The notes: a model not told the origin generated them from the sequence alone. A DNA stretch of 62,715 nt from Verrucomicrobiota bacterium (GCA_027622555.1 JAQBYJ010000021.1:1-62715), one strand, 5' to 3'. Counted from the stretch's first letter, positions 1-7,714 are shown. Numbers and translations are program-made.

Positions 1-15
1 ACCGGTAGGCCTCGA

Positions 16-66
16 TGGGTGCAGGGCTCGGATTTGAACCAAGGACCTTCAGGTTATGAGCCCGCA
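16..66 (-). other. 3' half of initiator tRNA (fMet, CAT), probable integration attachment site
   Basis: Read on the minus strand this stretch gives an anticodon loop CTCATAA preceded by GGG and followed by CCT, a T-arm with loop TTCAAAT closed by CTTGG/CCGAG, and a 3' acceptor strand CCCTGCA followed by C and CCA. These match the 3' half of a bacterial initiator tRNA. Sequence to the right (toward position 100) does not form a D-arm or a 5' acceptor strand, so this is not an intact gene. A tyrosine integrase gene begins about 100 bases away, as expected when an element has inserted in a tRNA gene and left the displaced 3' half at one edge. An intact copy that should mark the other edge is not visible in the window. 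Confidence 0.7.
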
Positions 67-161
67 GGCCACCCTTTAAATAAAAGGAAATAAGTTTTTT
101 CGTGCAACACTTCGTGCAATAGATGCTTGATTATGCCCTTAAAATGCACTCAAATGCATGA

Positions 162-1454
162 ATGAGCAACGGACAGAAGAGAACGAGAACAACACCCAAG
201 AAAACGGCGGCAATCTCGCTAACCATTCGGGAACACCACGAAATCAAGAACGGGCGCGGCTATGCGTCCTATTTGGTTCAGGGGTGGAAGGAGAACGGGA
301 AATGGCAGCGGAAAAAATTCAAGGAGCGGAAAGACGCGGAAAGGTTTGTCGCTCTCAAACATGTCGAACTGGAGAACCAGGGGCGGGCTCAAAGAATGCT
401 TTTGTCCCCTCTCACCGAAGAGCAGCATCTTCAAGCTATTGAGGCTTTCGATAAACTGGGAGAAACTTACAGCTTAGCCCAAGCGGTTGAGTATTTTCTG
501 GAAAACCACCGTGCCCCGGAATTTACAATCCGTTTCTCTGATGCCGTTGTCTCCTACCTTGGAGAGCGCGAGAGGGACGGGCTTAGGGATAGATCCATGG
601 TTCAATCCAAGAGCGTTTTACGCCAATTCACCACTTTTGCGAATGACTGCCTCGTTCATCAGGTAACCCCTCAGTTGGTTGAAAGCTTCCTTCGCGGTCT
701 AAGGGCTAAGGATGGAGTTTCACCGGCAAAGCGGAAAACCTGGAATAACTATCGAAACAGCCTGAACCATTTTTTCGCATGGGCGGGGGAATCAGACCTC
801 TCGACCCAAAGACCGTGGATTTTCAACAATCCGGCAAGCCAGGTTCGCATTTATTCGGCCAAGCAGGTTGACGAACAGCGGGACGAAATATCCACAACAA
901 GCCCTGAAGACGTTCAAAACCTGTTTTCGGCTTTAATGCGGTGGCGTGGTGGCGTTCTGGTCAAGTGCTTTGCTTTGGCCTATTTTGCTGGAATTCGCCC
1001 GGATGGGGAAATGAAACGGCTAGCCGCCCGGAGCAGTGAATTGATCAACCTCAAGACAGGGGTAATCAAAATCCCGGCCAACGTTTCCAAAACCAAGGAA
1101 TCGCGGCAGGTGAACATTTCACCGAACCTCAGAAAGTGGCTCGTTGCCTTTGATGCCGCCCCGGTGATTCCGACCAACTTTGACCGCTTGATGAAGCAAG
1201 CACGGGCGCACTATGGCCTTCAGCACGATGAGACCCGCCATAGCTTCATTTCTTACCATGTTGGCTTATTCAGGTCAGTTGGGGACGTTGCCTTACAGGC
1301 CGGCAATTCGGAGAGCATAGTCAAAAAGCATTACCTCAATCTCCACCCCAAGGAAGAGGCCGAACACTTCTTTTCGATTGTGCCCGACATGGAGAACGCC
1401 AAAGCGGTAAGAAACCACACAGAAGACAAACCGAAACTAAAGGCCGTTGGATGA
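162..1454 (+). CDS. int: Tyrosine recombinase/integrase
   Basis: A 430-residue site-specific recombinase of the phage integrase family, expected to integrate and excise the element between 16 and about 5500. The N-terminal part is basic, followed by a SAM-like core-binding domain (about residues 120-220, with a YRNSLNHFFAWA segment). The catalytic domain shows AGIRPDGE (first Arg, about residue 280), a Lys in the SKTKESRQ strand, DETRHSFISYH (second Arg box, with Asp where the first His of HxxR usually lies) and KHYLN containing the nucleophile Tyr near residue 375. The gene sits directly beside the tRNA-fMet fragment and overlaps the next gene by four bases (ATGA). The family assignment is secure; the specific attachment site is inferred from position. 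Confidence 0.93.
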   Translation: MSNGQKRTRTTPKKTAAISLTIREHHEIKNGRGYASYLVQGWKENGKWQRKKFKERKDAERFVALKHVELENQGRAQRMLLSPLTEEQHLQAIEAFDKLGETYSLAQAVEYFLENHRAPEFTIRFSDAVVSYLGERERDGLRDRSMVQSKSVLRQFTTFANDCLVHQVTPQLVESFLRGLRAKDGVSPAKRKTWNNYRNSLNHFFAWAGESDLSTQRPWIFNNPASQVRIYSAKQVDEQRDEISTTSPEDVQNLFSALMRWRGGVLVKCFALAYFAGIRPDGEMKRLAARSSELINLKTGVIKIPANVSKTKESRQVNISPNLRKWLVAFDAAPVIPTNFDRLMKQARAHYGLQHDETRHSFISYHVGLFRSVGDVALQAGNSESIVKKHYLNLHPKEEAEHFFSIVPDMENAKAVRNHTEDKPKLKAVG

Positions 1455-2005
1455 AAAAAGAGGACCAGATGAAAAGAGCAGCGTTTTACACCAAAATAAT
1501 GTCAATAGTTCATACAAAGGACGAACAAGAAGCATTGGATAACATAAGGCAATTTGTATCCAACCAGAAGGATTTAAAGCAACTCGCGTTAGAAGGTTTG
1601 GAAATGGCCTGGAATAAAGATCCCAAAATCAATTGGACTCGCTCACATGAGATTGCCCTAAATCTTTTCCCGCTAATTGAGGCAGGTAGGAATGCAGAAG
1701 ATTTTAAACCATTGGAATGGCTTCGCTTGGGTCTTCTTTTAGGCCTCACCTTAGGGAATAGCCATGGAGTTACCGATGGAAGCAAAATAGCTTACAGGTA
1801 CTGGTTACGCACTATTCAAGAAACAGGGAAAGAGCCAACTGCCGGACAAATGGTTAGTCATTTAAAAGACAATGGCATTCCTTACAACGGCAGCTTCCCG
1901 CAAACTTACTCTCGGTGGAAGAAAGCGTGGAAAAAAGCACCACTATCGCCGGATGAGGTGGAATCCAAGTTGAGTCGTATATCGGTAGATTTAACATTGG
2001 ACTAA
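1451..2005 (+). CDS. Hypothetical protein of the integrated element
   Basis: A 184-residue soluble protein that I do not recognise. It overlaps the integrase stop codon by four bases, so the two are probably co-translated. No signal peptide or membrane segment is visible. The second half has a compact Lys/Trp-rich segment (YSRWKKAWKKA, near residue 155) that could form a helical DNA-binding or protein-binding module, but this is only an impression. An alternative start is the internal Met at residue 7. Its place between integrase and the HTH gene suggests a regulator or accessory protein of the element. Confidence 0.6.
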   Translation: MKKEDQMKRAAFYTKIMSIVHTKDEQEALDNIRQFVSNQKDLKQLALEGLEMAWNKDPKINWTRSHEIALNLFPLIEAGRNAEDFKPLEWLRLGLLLGLTLGNSHGVTDGSKIAYRYWLRTIQETGKEPTAGQMVSHLKDNGIPYNGSFPQTYSRWKKAWKKAPLSPDEVESKLSRISVDLTLD

Positions 2006-2057
2006 TGTTAATCTGTTAGGCTGGCCTCAGCATAATTGCTTCCTCTTGTGTGAGTTC

Positions 2058-2279
2058 ATGCAAATTGGTACTCTAAACAAGCAACTCGTGGGAATCCGTT
2101 CCTGCTTAGAAATAGTATTCCCTGATCCAGATAGCCGCCCTTCGTTTCGGACGTTCAACGAATGGAAGGCGCGTGGTTATCTCCCCTACCATCGTGTAGG
2201 ACGAAGAATTTTCATGGATCCGGAACAAGTCCGAGCGGCACTTGATAAACAATTCCAAATACAACCGTCAAAAAACTAA
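2058..2279 (+). CDS. AlpA/excisionase-like helix-turn-helix protein
   Basis: A small protein of about 73 residues with the layout of MerR/AlpA/Xis-like DNA-binding domains: a helix with SFRTFNEWKARG, then YHRVGRRIFMDPEQV (the short wing that normally reads the minor groove) and a final helix. This fold is used by phage and satellite excisionases and by AlpA activators. I chose the ATG at 2058; an upstream in-frame start at 2046 would add four residues. It lies between the integrase pair and the replication gene, where Xis/AlpA genes are commonly found in Gram-negative satellites. Whether it acts in excision or as an activator cannot be decided from sequence. Confidence 0.65.
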   Translation: MQIGTLNKQLVGIRSCLEIVFPDPDSRPSFRTFNEWKARGYLPYHRVGRRIFMDPEQVRAALDKQFQIQPSKN

Positions 2280-2340
2280 CCGCCCGGAGCTTTTCAGCAC
2301 ACGGGCGGCATAAAGTATTCTGATGGTATAGGAAACTTTA

Positions 2341-2754
2341 GTGGTCAGTGTTAGAAGAGCAAGGGCTTTCAGAATTATGAAAGCAACGGATTATCACTTG
2401 TGGAAAGCAATTCCAGCTTCTCCAACGAATTTATTTCACAGATACCTAACAGGGAAAACAGCACTTGAGGAAATAAAGAAAGCTCTTCCAGATTGGTTAC
2501 GAGATTTCGACCGAGATAGAGCAGAAGAAGAAGGTCCAGATTATTTTACGATGGCGCGAGTCAGCTCGTATATTGACCATGAAACTAATCCTATCGTTTC
2601 CTTTATTACCCATTACGAAGGTTTCTTCACTTTAGACCAGATCAAACACAACGGAAAACTTGCAGGCTTTCGTGAGGCAATCGCTTATGCCAATAACCTG
2701 ATGGAAGTATGCCGGAAAGCGCACGGCTTCAAGAGGGGAGGGGTAACGGAATGA
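2341..2754 (+). CDS. Hypothetical protein of the integrated element
   Basis: A soluble protein of up to 137 residues that I do not recognise. The GTG at 2341 has an AGGA about eight bases upstream; an ATG at 2377 would give 125 residues beginning MKATDYHLW and is equally plausible. The protein is charged, with an acidic stretch (DRDRAEEEGPDYF) in the middle and no signal peptide or membrane helix. Its stop codon overlaps the ATG of the primase-helicase gene (ATGA at 2751-2754), suggesting translational coupling and a role in replication or its control. Confidence 0.55.
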   Translation: MVSVRRARAFRIMKATDYHLWKAIPASPTNLFHRYLTGKTALEEIKKALPDWLRDFDRDRAEEEGPDYFTMARVSSYIDHETNPIVSFITHYEGFFTLDQIKHNGKLAGFREAIAYANNLMEVCRKAHGFKRGGVTE

Positions 2755-4808
2755 CACTGCCGTTTGATCACGTGCCACCCGAATGGGTGGAAACCCTTTC
2801 ACCAGCTCTTCAAGCCGGAATAAAAAAACTTCTGCCTTGGGTTAAGCAGAAGCTATTCACCCTTGGCGATGATGGGTTCAATAACCATTTGATGGGGTGC
2901 GCTAGAGCACTTGGGCAACACTTCAACCAGGAAGAGCTGAGAGAAATATTAACGGCATGTGGAGATGCATACACTCGCCCGGTTGAAACCAGGGAAATTG
3001 AAAGAGTAATTGCCAAGGCTTATGATGATAGCCCGCCGGGTAACCTGAAGAAGTGGCCTAAATTTGACCCTGAGTTGGTTAAAGACATTTGCGAAAAGTC
3101 CGAAGTAAAAAGCGTGATTGAGCTAATGGAAAAATTTCCATCTGAAAAGGCAGACATCAAAGAAATTTTGAAAGGGTTATTCCCCCATGATCCACTCGTT
3201 TGTTTTGACGAAAGCCCTCATAAGTGCAGCACAAAGAAGCTATCGGAGCACTTAAAAAACGACCCTACGAAATTCCAGTTCATTGTACCAAACCCAATGA
3301 GTAAACCAACAGGGTTGACCCAAGAGGGAGAGGAATCGGTGCGATGTCTCGATAACACAGGACCCCGTAAATACCTTGTGATCGAATCTGACAAGATACC
3401 AATGGATGACCAGGCGGCGGTATTGAATTACTTGGCAGAGTTTGCACCTCTAGCCATGGTCATTAGATCAGGCGGGAAAAGCCTCCATGGTTGGTTTGAT
3501 TGCGAAGGACAAAGCGAGGGGGATGTATACCAATTAATGCGCCGTGGGGTGATGCTTGGATCTGATAAACAAATGTTCTCTAAATGCCAGTTGGCTAGAA
3601 CACCAGGAGCAATCCGTGACAATGGGAAAAGGCAAAGCGTTGTTGTCTATAGACGCTTTGATGCCCATTTCGATAAATGGCGAATTGATGAACTTCCAGA
3701 AATTGAGGACACGCAAAATGAGGAATACTCTGAAATCGAACAGGACGAAAATAGCAGAAAAGATTTCGAGCTTATCCATATTTCTGAAATTGATTTTTCC
3801 ACCAAATCAAATGACCTCATAGAGGGGCTTTTACTCAAGGGAGATATCTCGGTAATTCTAGCCGCCCCGGGTGTGGGAAAGTCATTCTTTACCCTAAACT
3901 TAGCAGCATGTATTGCCATGGGACGAGATTGGCGTGATAGGGAAGTTGAACAGGGAGCTGTAATCTATGCCTGCCTAGAAGGCGTGACAGGATTTAAAAG
4001 AAGGATTCATGCATTTCGAAAGGCGGGGCTTCTAACCAACGATTGCCCTTTCTACTTACTCGAAACGCAGTTGGATCTATTGAACCCCGACCACGGGGAA
4101 AAATTGATCGAGGCTATTGAAGATTTGGTTAAGGCAATCGGTGAGCCCGTAAAGCTGATTGTGGTCGATACCCTTAGCAGAAGCATGCCAGGGGCGAACG
4201 AGAACGCGGTTGAGGATATGACAAAGATGCTCGCAACGGTTCAACGCATACAGACAAAAACAGCCGCCCATGCCGCCCTAGTCCACCATACGGGGAAGGA
4301 TAAGTCCAGGGGAGCCCGTGGGCACTCCTCCCTTCTTGGAGCTATCGGAACAGAGATCACTTTGTCCCAGGATACCGCCAGCAAAATCATTACCGCTACG
4401 GTATCGAAGCAAAAGGATTTCGAGTGCGCGGGTAAATTCCCGTTCAAGCTACAGGTGGTTCAGCTCGGATTTGATGACAAAGGACGGGAAATCACTTCCT
4501 GCTTAGTTCAACATTTGAACGAATCCGAAGCACCACAGAAAAAGAAGGGACGGCCATCAGAGCACGAACCGGAAGAGCTTCTTGAATTGCTGCCCGTGGG
4601 GTCAATTGGCGATTGGCGGACGGCAGCAGAGGAAGAGCTAAATATTAAAAAAAACTCATTCTTCCGTTACAAAAACCTGTTAACCGAAGGAACGCACTTC
4701 GAATTTGAAGATGGAAAGGGGGGAATTCGAAAATGTAAGGGGCTTGGACAGCCCTTTCCCAATGATCCACTAAGTCCCAAAATAGAAGATACCCGCGACA
4801 CCGCATAA
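2751..4808 (+). CDS. Primase-like / RepA-type RecA-fold helicase fusion replication protein
   Basis: A 685-residue replication protein. Residues 1 to about 330 resemble phage and plasmid primase regions: a PriCT-like helical start (PPEWVETLSPALQ), and a segment with YLVIESD and IRSGGKSLHGWF, typical of archaeo-eukaryotic-primase-like proteins. Residues 345-600 are a RepA/AAA_25 hexameric ATPase with Walker A AAPGVGKS at 371-378, Walker B LIVVDT with Asp near 473, and the HHTGKDKSRGARG loop with SSLLGA that marks this helicase family. The C-terminus is a short helical tail. Together these would prime and unwind an autonomous replicon. The start at 2751 follows a purine-rich GGAGGGG and overlaps the preceding stop. 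Its 3' end and downstream flank hold iteron-like repeats. Confidence 0.85.
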   Translation: MTLPFDHVPPEWVETLSPALQAGIKKLLPWVKQKLFTLGDDGFNNHLMGCARALGQHFNQEELREILTACGDAYTRPVETREIERVIAKAYDDSPPGNLKKWPKFDPELVKDICEKSEVKSVIELMEKFPSEKADIKEILKGLFPHDPLVCFDESPHKCSTKKLSEHLKNDPTKFQFIVPNPMSKPTGLTQEGEESVRCLDNTGPRKYLVIESDKIPMDDQAAVLNYLAEFAPLAMVIRSGGKSLHGWFDCEGQSEGDVYQLMRRGVMLGSDKQMFSKCQLARTPGAIRDNGKRQSVVVYRRFDAHFDKWRIDELPEIEDTQNEEYSEIEQDENSRKDFELIHISEIDFSTKSNDLIEGLLLKGDISVILAAPGVGKSFFTLNLAACIAMGRDWRDREVEQGAVIYACLEGVTGFKRRIHAFRKAGLLTNDCPFYLLETQLDLLNPDHGEKLIEAIEDLVKAIGEPVKLIVVDTLSRSMPGANENAVEDMTKMLATVQRIQTKTAAHAALVHHTGKDKSRGARGHSSLLGAIGTEITLSQDTASKIITATVSKQKDFECAGKFPFKLQVVQLGFDDKGREITSCLVQHLNESEAPQKKKGRPSEHEPEELLELLPVGSIGDWRTAAEEELNIKKNSFFRYKNLLTEGTHFEFEDGKGGIRKCKGLGQPFPNDPLSPKIEDTRDTA

Positions 4809-4837
4809 ATAAAGGAAAGTCTCATAAGTCCCAAAAT
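4761..4837. repeat. Iteron-like repeats downstream of the replication gene, candidate origin
   Basis: The 13-base word TAAGTCCCAAAAT occurs twice in direct orientation (4771-4783, inside the 3' end of the replication gene, and 4825-4837), and AATGATCCA occurs at 4761 and again near 4835. A related GTCTCATAAGTC unit recurs at 4819 and near 4873. Repeats next to a primase-helicase gene are typical of replication origins in phage satellites and plasmids. The repeats are directly visible; the origin function is inferred. Confidence 0.5.
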
Positions 4838-4875
4838 GATCCAAAACACATTATGAATCCGCCCGTCTCATGTCT

Positions 4876-4910
4876 CATAAGTCTCACAACCCTTTAGGGT
4901 GAGACTTATG
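4876..4910. promoter_or_regulatory. 12-bp perfect inverted repeat covering the terS start region
   Basis: CATAAGTCTCAC (4876-4887) and GTGAGACTTATG (4899-4910) are exact reverse complements separated by an 11-base loop. The right arm contains the ATG at 4908, and the likely ribosome-binding AGGGTGAG (4896-4903) falls in the loop and right arm. In RNA this would hide the start site of the terminase-like gene; in DNA it could be an operator, a packaging site or part of the origin. It lacks a T-tract, so a terminator is unlikely. Confidence 0.55.
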
Positions 4911-5459
4911 GGACGAAATTTTGAACCCGAAAGAAAAAAAACAATGCCACCACCAAAGAAAATTAAGTCAGGACTTAAAAAGCTCCCCTCCCCCACGGGC
5001 AGCAAAAAGCTTTCCGCGATAAAACTCAGGTGCCTTGAGTTTATCGAGCATTACCTTCAAACCTTCAACGCAACCGAAGCCGCCAGGCAGATGGGCTACA
5101 AGGGTAATTCTGCTTCATCCCAAGGCTATGAGTTTTTCCACCATCCCTTCACCAAGGCAGAGTTTTCAAAACGCTATGAACAGCTTTCACTCGAAAACAA
5201 GGATGCACATAAAGAAATCATTTCGATGATTTGGCGCGAGGCGAATTTCTTCGGAGAGGGGTCCACACATTCAGCAAGGGTAAGAGCACAATCCCTGCTT
5301 TCCAAAATATTTGGGTTGGAGACCATTCAAATAAAGGCAGACGTGGAACACAGGTCGGGTGTTATGCTTGTTCCTGTCGATAACCGCCCCATGGATGAAA
5401 TTGAAAAAGATTTGATTGCCCGTCAAAGGGAGTTGAAACGCCTTTCACAGGAAGATTGA
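4908..5459 (+). CDS. Phage terminase small subunit-like protein
   Basis: A 183-residue protein with the architecture of Terminase_2-type small subunits. A basic Pro/Lys-rich head precedes the DNA-binding segment FIEHYLQTFNATEAARQMGY (about residues 44-63), whose FxxxYL..NAT.AA...GY pattern is the family signature, followed by SSQGYEFF. Later come an ARVRAQSLLSKIFGL helix and a GVMLVPV strand before a charged helical tail. TerS recognises packaging sites and recruits the large terminase, yet no large terminase, portal or capsid gene is near. Possible starts are GTG 4899, ATG 4908 and ATG 4944; 4908 is preferred because AGGGTGAG precedes it. A lone TerS beside int, an AlpA-like gene and primase is a phage-satellite hallmark. 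Confidence 0.75.
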   Translation: MGRNFEPERKKTMPPPKKIKSGLKKLPSPTGSKKLSAIKLRCLEFIEHYLQTFNATEAARQMGYKGNSASSQGYEFFHHPFTKAEFSKRYEQLSLENKDAHKEIISMIWREANFFGEGSTHSARVRAQSLLSKIFGLETIQIKADVEHRSGVMLVPVDNRPMDEIEKDLIARQRELKRLSQED

Positions 5460-5579
5460 AGGATTGAGCTCACCCAGGAGTATGTAAAATGCAGCTTGAT
5501 GGAATTCTCCCGGAAGTTTACCCTGTTCCAAATTAAAGACGTTGGAAATTAGCCAACCTAACCCTTACATTTTTCATCA

Positions 5580-5714
5580 ATGAAAAAAATAATCCTCCTT
5601 CTTGCCGCTGTATTTTTCTCACAAGGAAATGCCCAAGTGGTTGTAAACGGAACTGACCTAAACGAAGAGGTCGACATATTTGAACAACCCCCACCTCTGC
5701 GGCTGCGCCGCTAA
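5580..5714 (+). pseudogene. Truncated secreted-protein fragment (44 codons)
   Basis: A 44-codon reading frame begins with a clear signal peptide (MKKIILLLAAVFFSQGNAQ), continues with about 16 polar residues (VVVNGTDLNEEVDIFE) and then ends abruptly in a Pro/Leu/Arg run unlike a natural domain. It looks like the 5' end of a secreted-protein gene cut off by a rearrangement near 5690-5715. It lies just beyond the terminase-like gene and may mark the right limit of the integrated element. The 120 bases between 5460 and 5579 show no gene. Confidence 0.45.
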
Positions 5715-5784
5715 AAAGCAAATTCCTATCAATGGGCGGGGGAGACCCAGATCGCGGGGAGGTAGCGGGAGAAGGCGACGTGGA

Positions 5785-5896
5785 TCACTCACGCCTACGC
5801 GTGCGCCTGGCTAAGAGTAGCAAGCCCAGCGCGCCGATAAACCACAAAAAAACCGATCCGATATCGAGCCGGTTGAATTGAAGGTTTAGGAGGCGA
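5785..5896 (-). pseudogene. Remnant resembling the C-terminus of a GlsB/YeaQ/YmgE-type membrane protein
   Basis: On the minus strand, directly after the LpoB stop, an open stretch without a start codon reads FNRLDIGSVFLWFIGALGLL followed by an Arg-rich end and a TGA at 5785-5787. The pattern of a Gly/Ser-led hydrophobic helix with IGA and a basic tail is that of the last segment of GlsB/YeaQ (transglycosylase-associated) proteins. The first two membrane helices are missing. Recognition is by pattern only. Confidence 0.35.
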
Positions 5897-5900
5897 CGAA

Positions 5901-6500
5901 TCAGAACCCTACCGACGGGCGTTTGCCCTGTTTGGTGATTAGCACCTCATCTTCCCACATAGCCAGACCATCTTTCACTGTTGTGAGAGAGAGTTGGAAC
6001 GTATATGTTACTTGTCGTGTGTTGCCGGAGCGGGCTCGGTCTTCGAGGAGTTTTCCAGAAAGCGTGTAGTAGGGAAGCGTCGTCGTCTGCTTCTTACCGG
6101 CAAGCATCGCGGCCATCTCACCGGCGTCTTTCGCTAAGGGATCTTCGGCGGCACCGCCAAGGCCCATAGTTGTCGTTGTGACTACTTTGCCCGACTGGTT
6201 GAGGGCGATACGAATTTTCTTCGTCAACGAATCGGTGTCGATCTGGGTCTGCGTGTTATTGACGATGCGCGAGATCGCCATGATCGAGGGCTGGGTCGGC
6301 GACCGCTCGAGGACGCCACTAGCGAGAAGCGAGGCGACCATCGTTTCAGCCGCTTGGTTCCAGTCTTGGATATTGATCTGGTCGAGGGACACCACAGTTT
6401 CTTTACCTTTGGAGTCGACGTATTTCGTCGCGCAACCGGAGACGAGGAACAGGGCTGGCGCGAGGGCCGCCGTGGCGATAAGGGAGCGGATATTTTTCAT
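5901..6500 (-). CDS. lpoB: Penicillin-binding protein activator LpoB-like lipoprotein
   Basis: A 199-residue lipoprotein with lipobox LVSGC (Cys near residue 23). The body matches the LpoB/YcfM family: INIQDWNQAAETMVASLL corresponds to the conserved INxxDLNxAAxxMVxSLL, followed by SRIVNNTQTQIDTDSLTKKIRIALNQSG and YYTLSGKLLE. In enterobacteria LpoB is an outer-membrane lipoprotein that activates PBP1b peptidoglycan synthase; a similar envelope role is inferred here. It is followed upstream on the same strand by a YcfL-like lipoprotein gene, the same neighbour as in E. coli. A Ser/Gly-rich insertion (about residues 115-145) differs from the E. coli protein. Confidence 0.85.
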   Translation of the reverse strand: MKNIRSLIATAALAPALFLVSGCATKYVDSKGKETVVSLDQINIQDWNQAAETMVASLLASGVLERSPTQPSIMAISRIVNNTQTQIDTDSLTKKIRIALNQSGKVVTTTTMGLGGAAEDPLAKDAGEMAAMLAGKKQTTTLPYYTLSGKLLEDRARSGNTRQVTYTFQLSLTTVKDGLAMWEDEVLITKQGKRPSVGF

Positions 6501-6560
6501 AGAGTTTAAAGCGGAAACGGAAGGAAGTGAGCGGTGAGTGGAGGGAGCAATCGGGGCCGT

Positions 6561-6977
6561 TTAGTTGGCCTCGGCGAGTTTCAATTTAAAGTCGACGGCC
6601 TTGGGCGAGATCGCGACCGCGGACACCATCTGTGTCTCACCACCGGCGAAGGACAACGATTGCCAAGACTGGACGACCGAGTTTGTCGCCATGCCATCTT
6701 GGTCGATCCACTCAAACTTATAGCTGACACGCCGGGTGTTATTCTTGACGTTTTCCAGTGTGACTTGGACTTTCTTTAGGTTGCCCGAGACAATCGATTC
6801 GTTGACCGAGACGATCCTGATCGGGCCGCCGAGGGAGGCATCAGTGATGATGCGTTTATCGGCGATCATGTCAGGCTTAGCCTGAGGGTTGGCGCGCTCG
6901 ACGGTATTGACGTTAGTCGCGCAGCCCAAGGCAAGCAAGAGGCAGCTCATCACGGCGAGGAGAGGAATAATTTTCAT
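6561..6977 (-). CDS. ycfL: YcfL-like (DUF1425) lipoprotein
   Basis: A 138-residue lipoprotein with lipobox LALGC (Cys near residue 19). The C-terminal part (VQVTLENVKNNTRRVSYKFE, then WIDQDGMAT and a Trp-Gln-Ser segment) forms the immunoglobulin-like beta-sandwich typical of YcfL/DUF1425, which is often encoded next to lpoB. Its molecular role is unknown; the conserved linkage suggests it works with LpoB in envelope growth. The gene is 60 bases upstream of lpoB on the same strand and likely in one transcript with it and the COG3014-like remnant. Confidence 0.8.
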   Translation of the reverse strand: MKIIPLLAVMSCLLLALGCATNVNTVERANPQAKPDMIADKRIITDASLGGPIRIVSVNESIVSGNLKKVQVTLENVKNNTRRVSYKFEWIDQDGMATNSVVQSWQSLSFAGGETQMVSAVAISPKAVDFKLKLAEAN

Positions 6978-7081
6978 AGTGACGACAGGTGTGACCGAGA
7001 AGAAGAGAAAAGGTTCTCCGTCGCCAAAAGACGACGACGAATTTGGCTTTGATCGATCCCTCGCACGGCAGAATTAGAGCG

Positions 7082-7714
7082 TTATGGTTTGAGCGCAAAT
7101 TGATCGACAAGGATCGGAGCGATGGAGTTGGTGCTGATTACGTAGACCACATTGATGCTACCAGGCACGAGCTTGACCGTCTGCGTCTGGGTGCCAGCGG
7201 CAAGCGTGAGCGACCGATCGGCGGGGGTGTCGAGACGCATGTAGTGGAACTCCTTTGGCAAGCTGCGCCATGTGCGCGTATCGGCGATGTTGATAGCCGC
7301 TTGGCCAGCGGCGGTGATCGCTTTGGCTGCAAGCTGGCCCCACACGCCGAACTGTTCCTTGGCCTCCTTCTGGATCGCGACGTCGACCGTTGCCTTTAGG
7401 GCTGTGGAGATGAGGGTCTTAGTTAGAATTGACGGCCACTCGTTTTTAAAATCGAGGGAAATGACGCTATCCATGCTGCTTAGTATTGAGCTGGTGATGT
7501 TCCGCCCATCAGCAATAACTGTAAGTGAGGGCGTGAAATCCGACTGGTATTTGATCTTAGGGAACGCCGCGCCGACATAGGAGACTTTGTCTGTGACGGC
7601 GTAGGTAGGGAAGAGCCAAAGGGGACACACCTTGGATCTCGACAAAATCAGATTGTCCGGGAGTTTCAATATTCCAGAACTGAAGGATCTGACCTTGGCC
7701 GACAGGGTCAGCGG
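7082..7714 (-). pseudogene. 5'-truncated COG3014-like envelope protein gene
   Basis: The open frame runs from 7714 to 7082 with no convincing start; the first usable codon is a TTG at 7669. What remains (about 200 residues) looks like the C-terminal half of COG3014-like envelope proteins, which co-occur with LpoB and YcfL: a SVISLDFKNEWPSILTKTLI segment, an amphipathic Ala-rich helix (TALKATVDVAIQKEAKEQFG), and a beta-rich end. Homologues are usually more than 400 residues with a lipobox; here the N-terminal half and signal are missing. The cut lies around 7715, and 7715-7936 contains no gene. The remnant may still be transcribed but is unlikely to be exported. Confidence 0.6.

Noticed and set aside
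16-80. Functional tRNA-Met gene at the left end
   Set aside because: Only the anticodon arm, T-arm and 3' acceptor strand are present; the D-arm and 5' acceptor strand are missing.
158-442. Open frame of 94 codons overlapping the start of the integrase
   Set aside because: It is a shadow of the integrase gene in another phase, with low-complexity Asn/Glu/Arg content and no family-like pattern.
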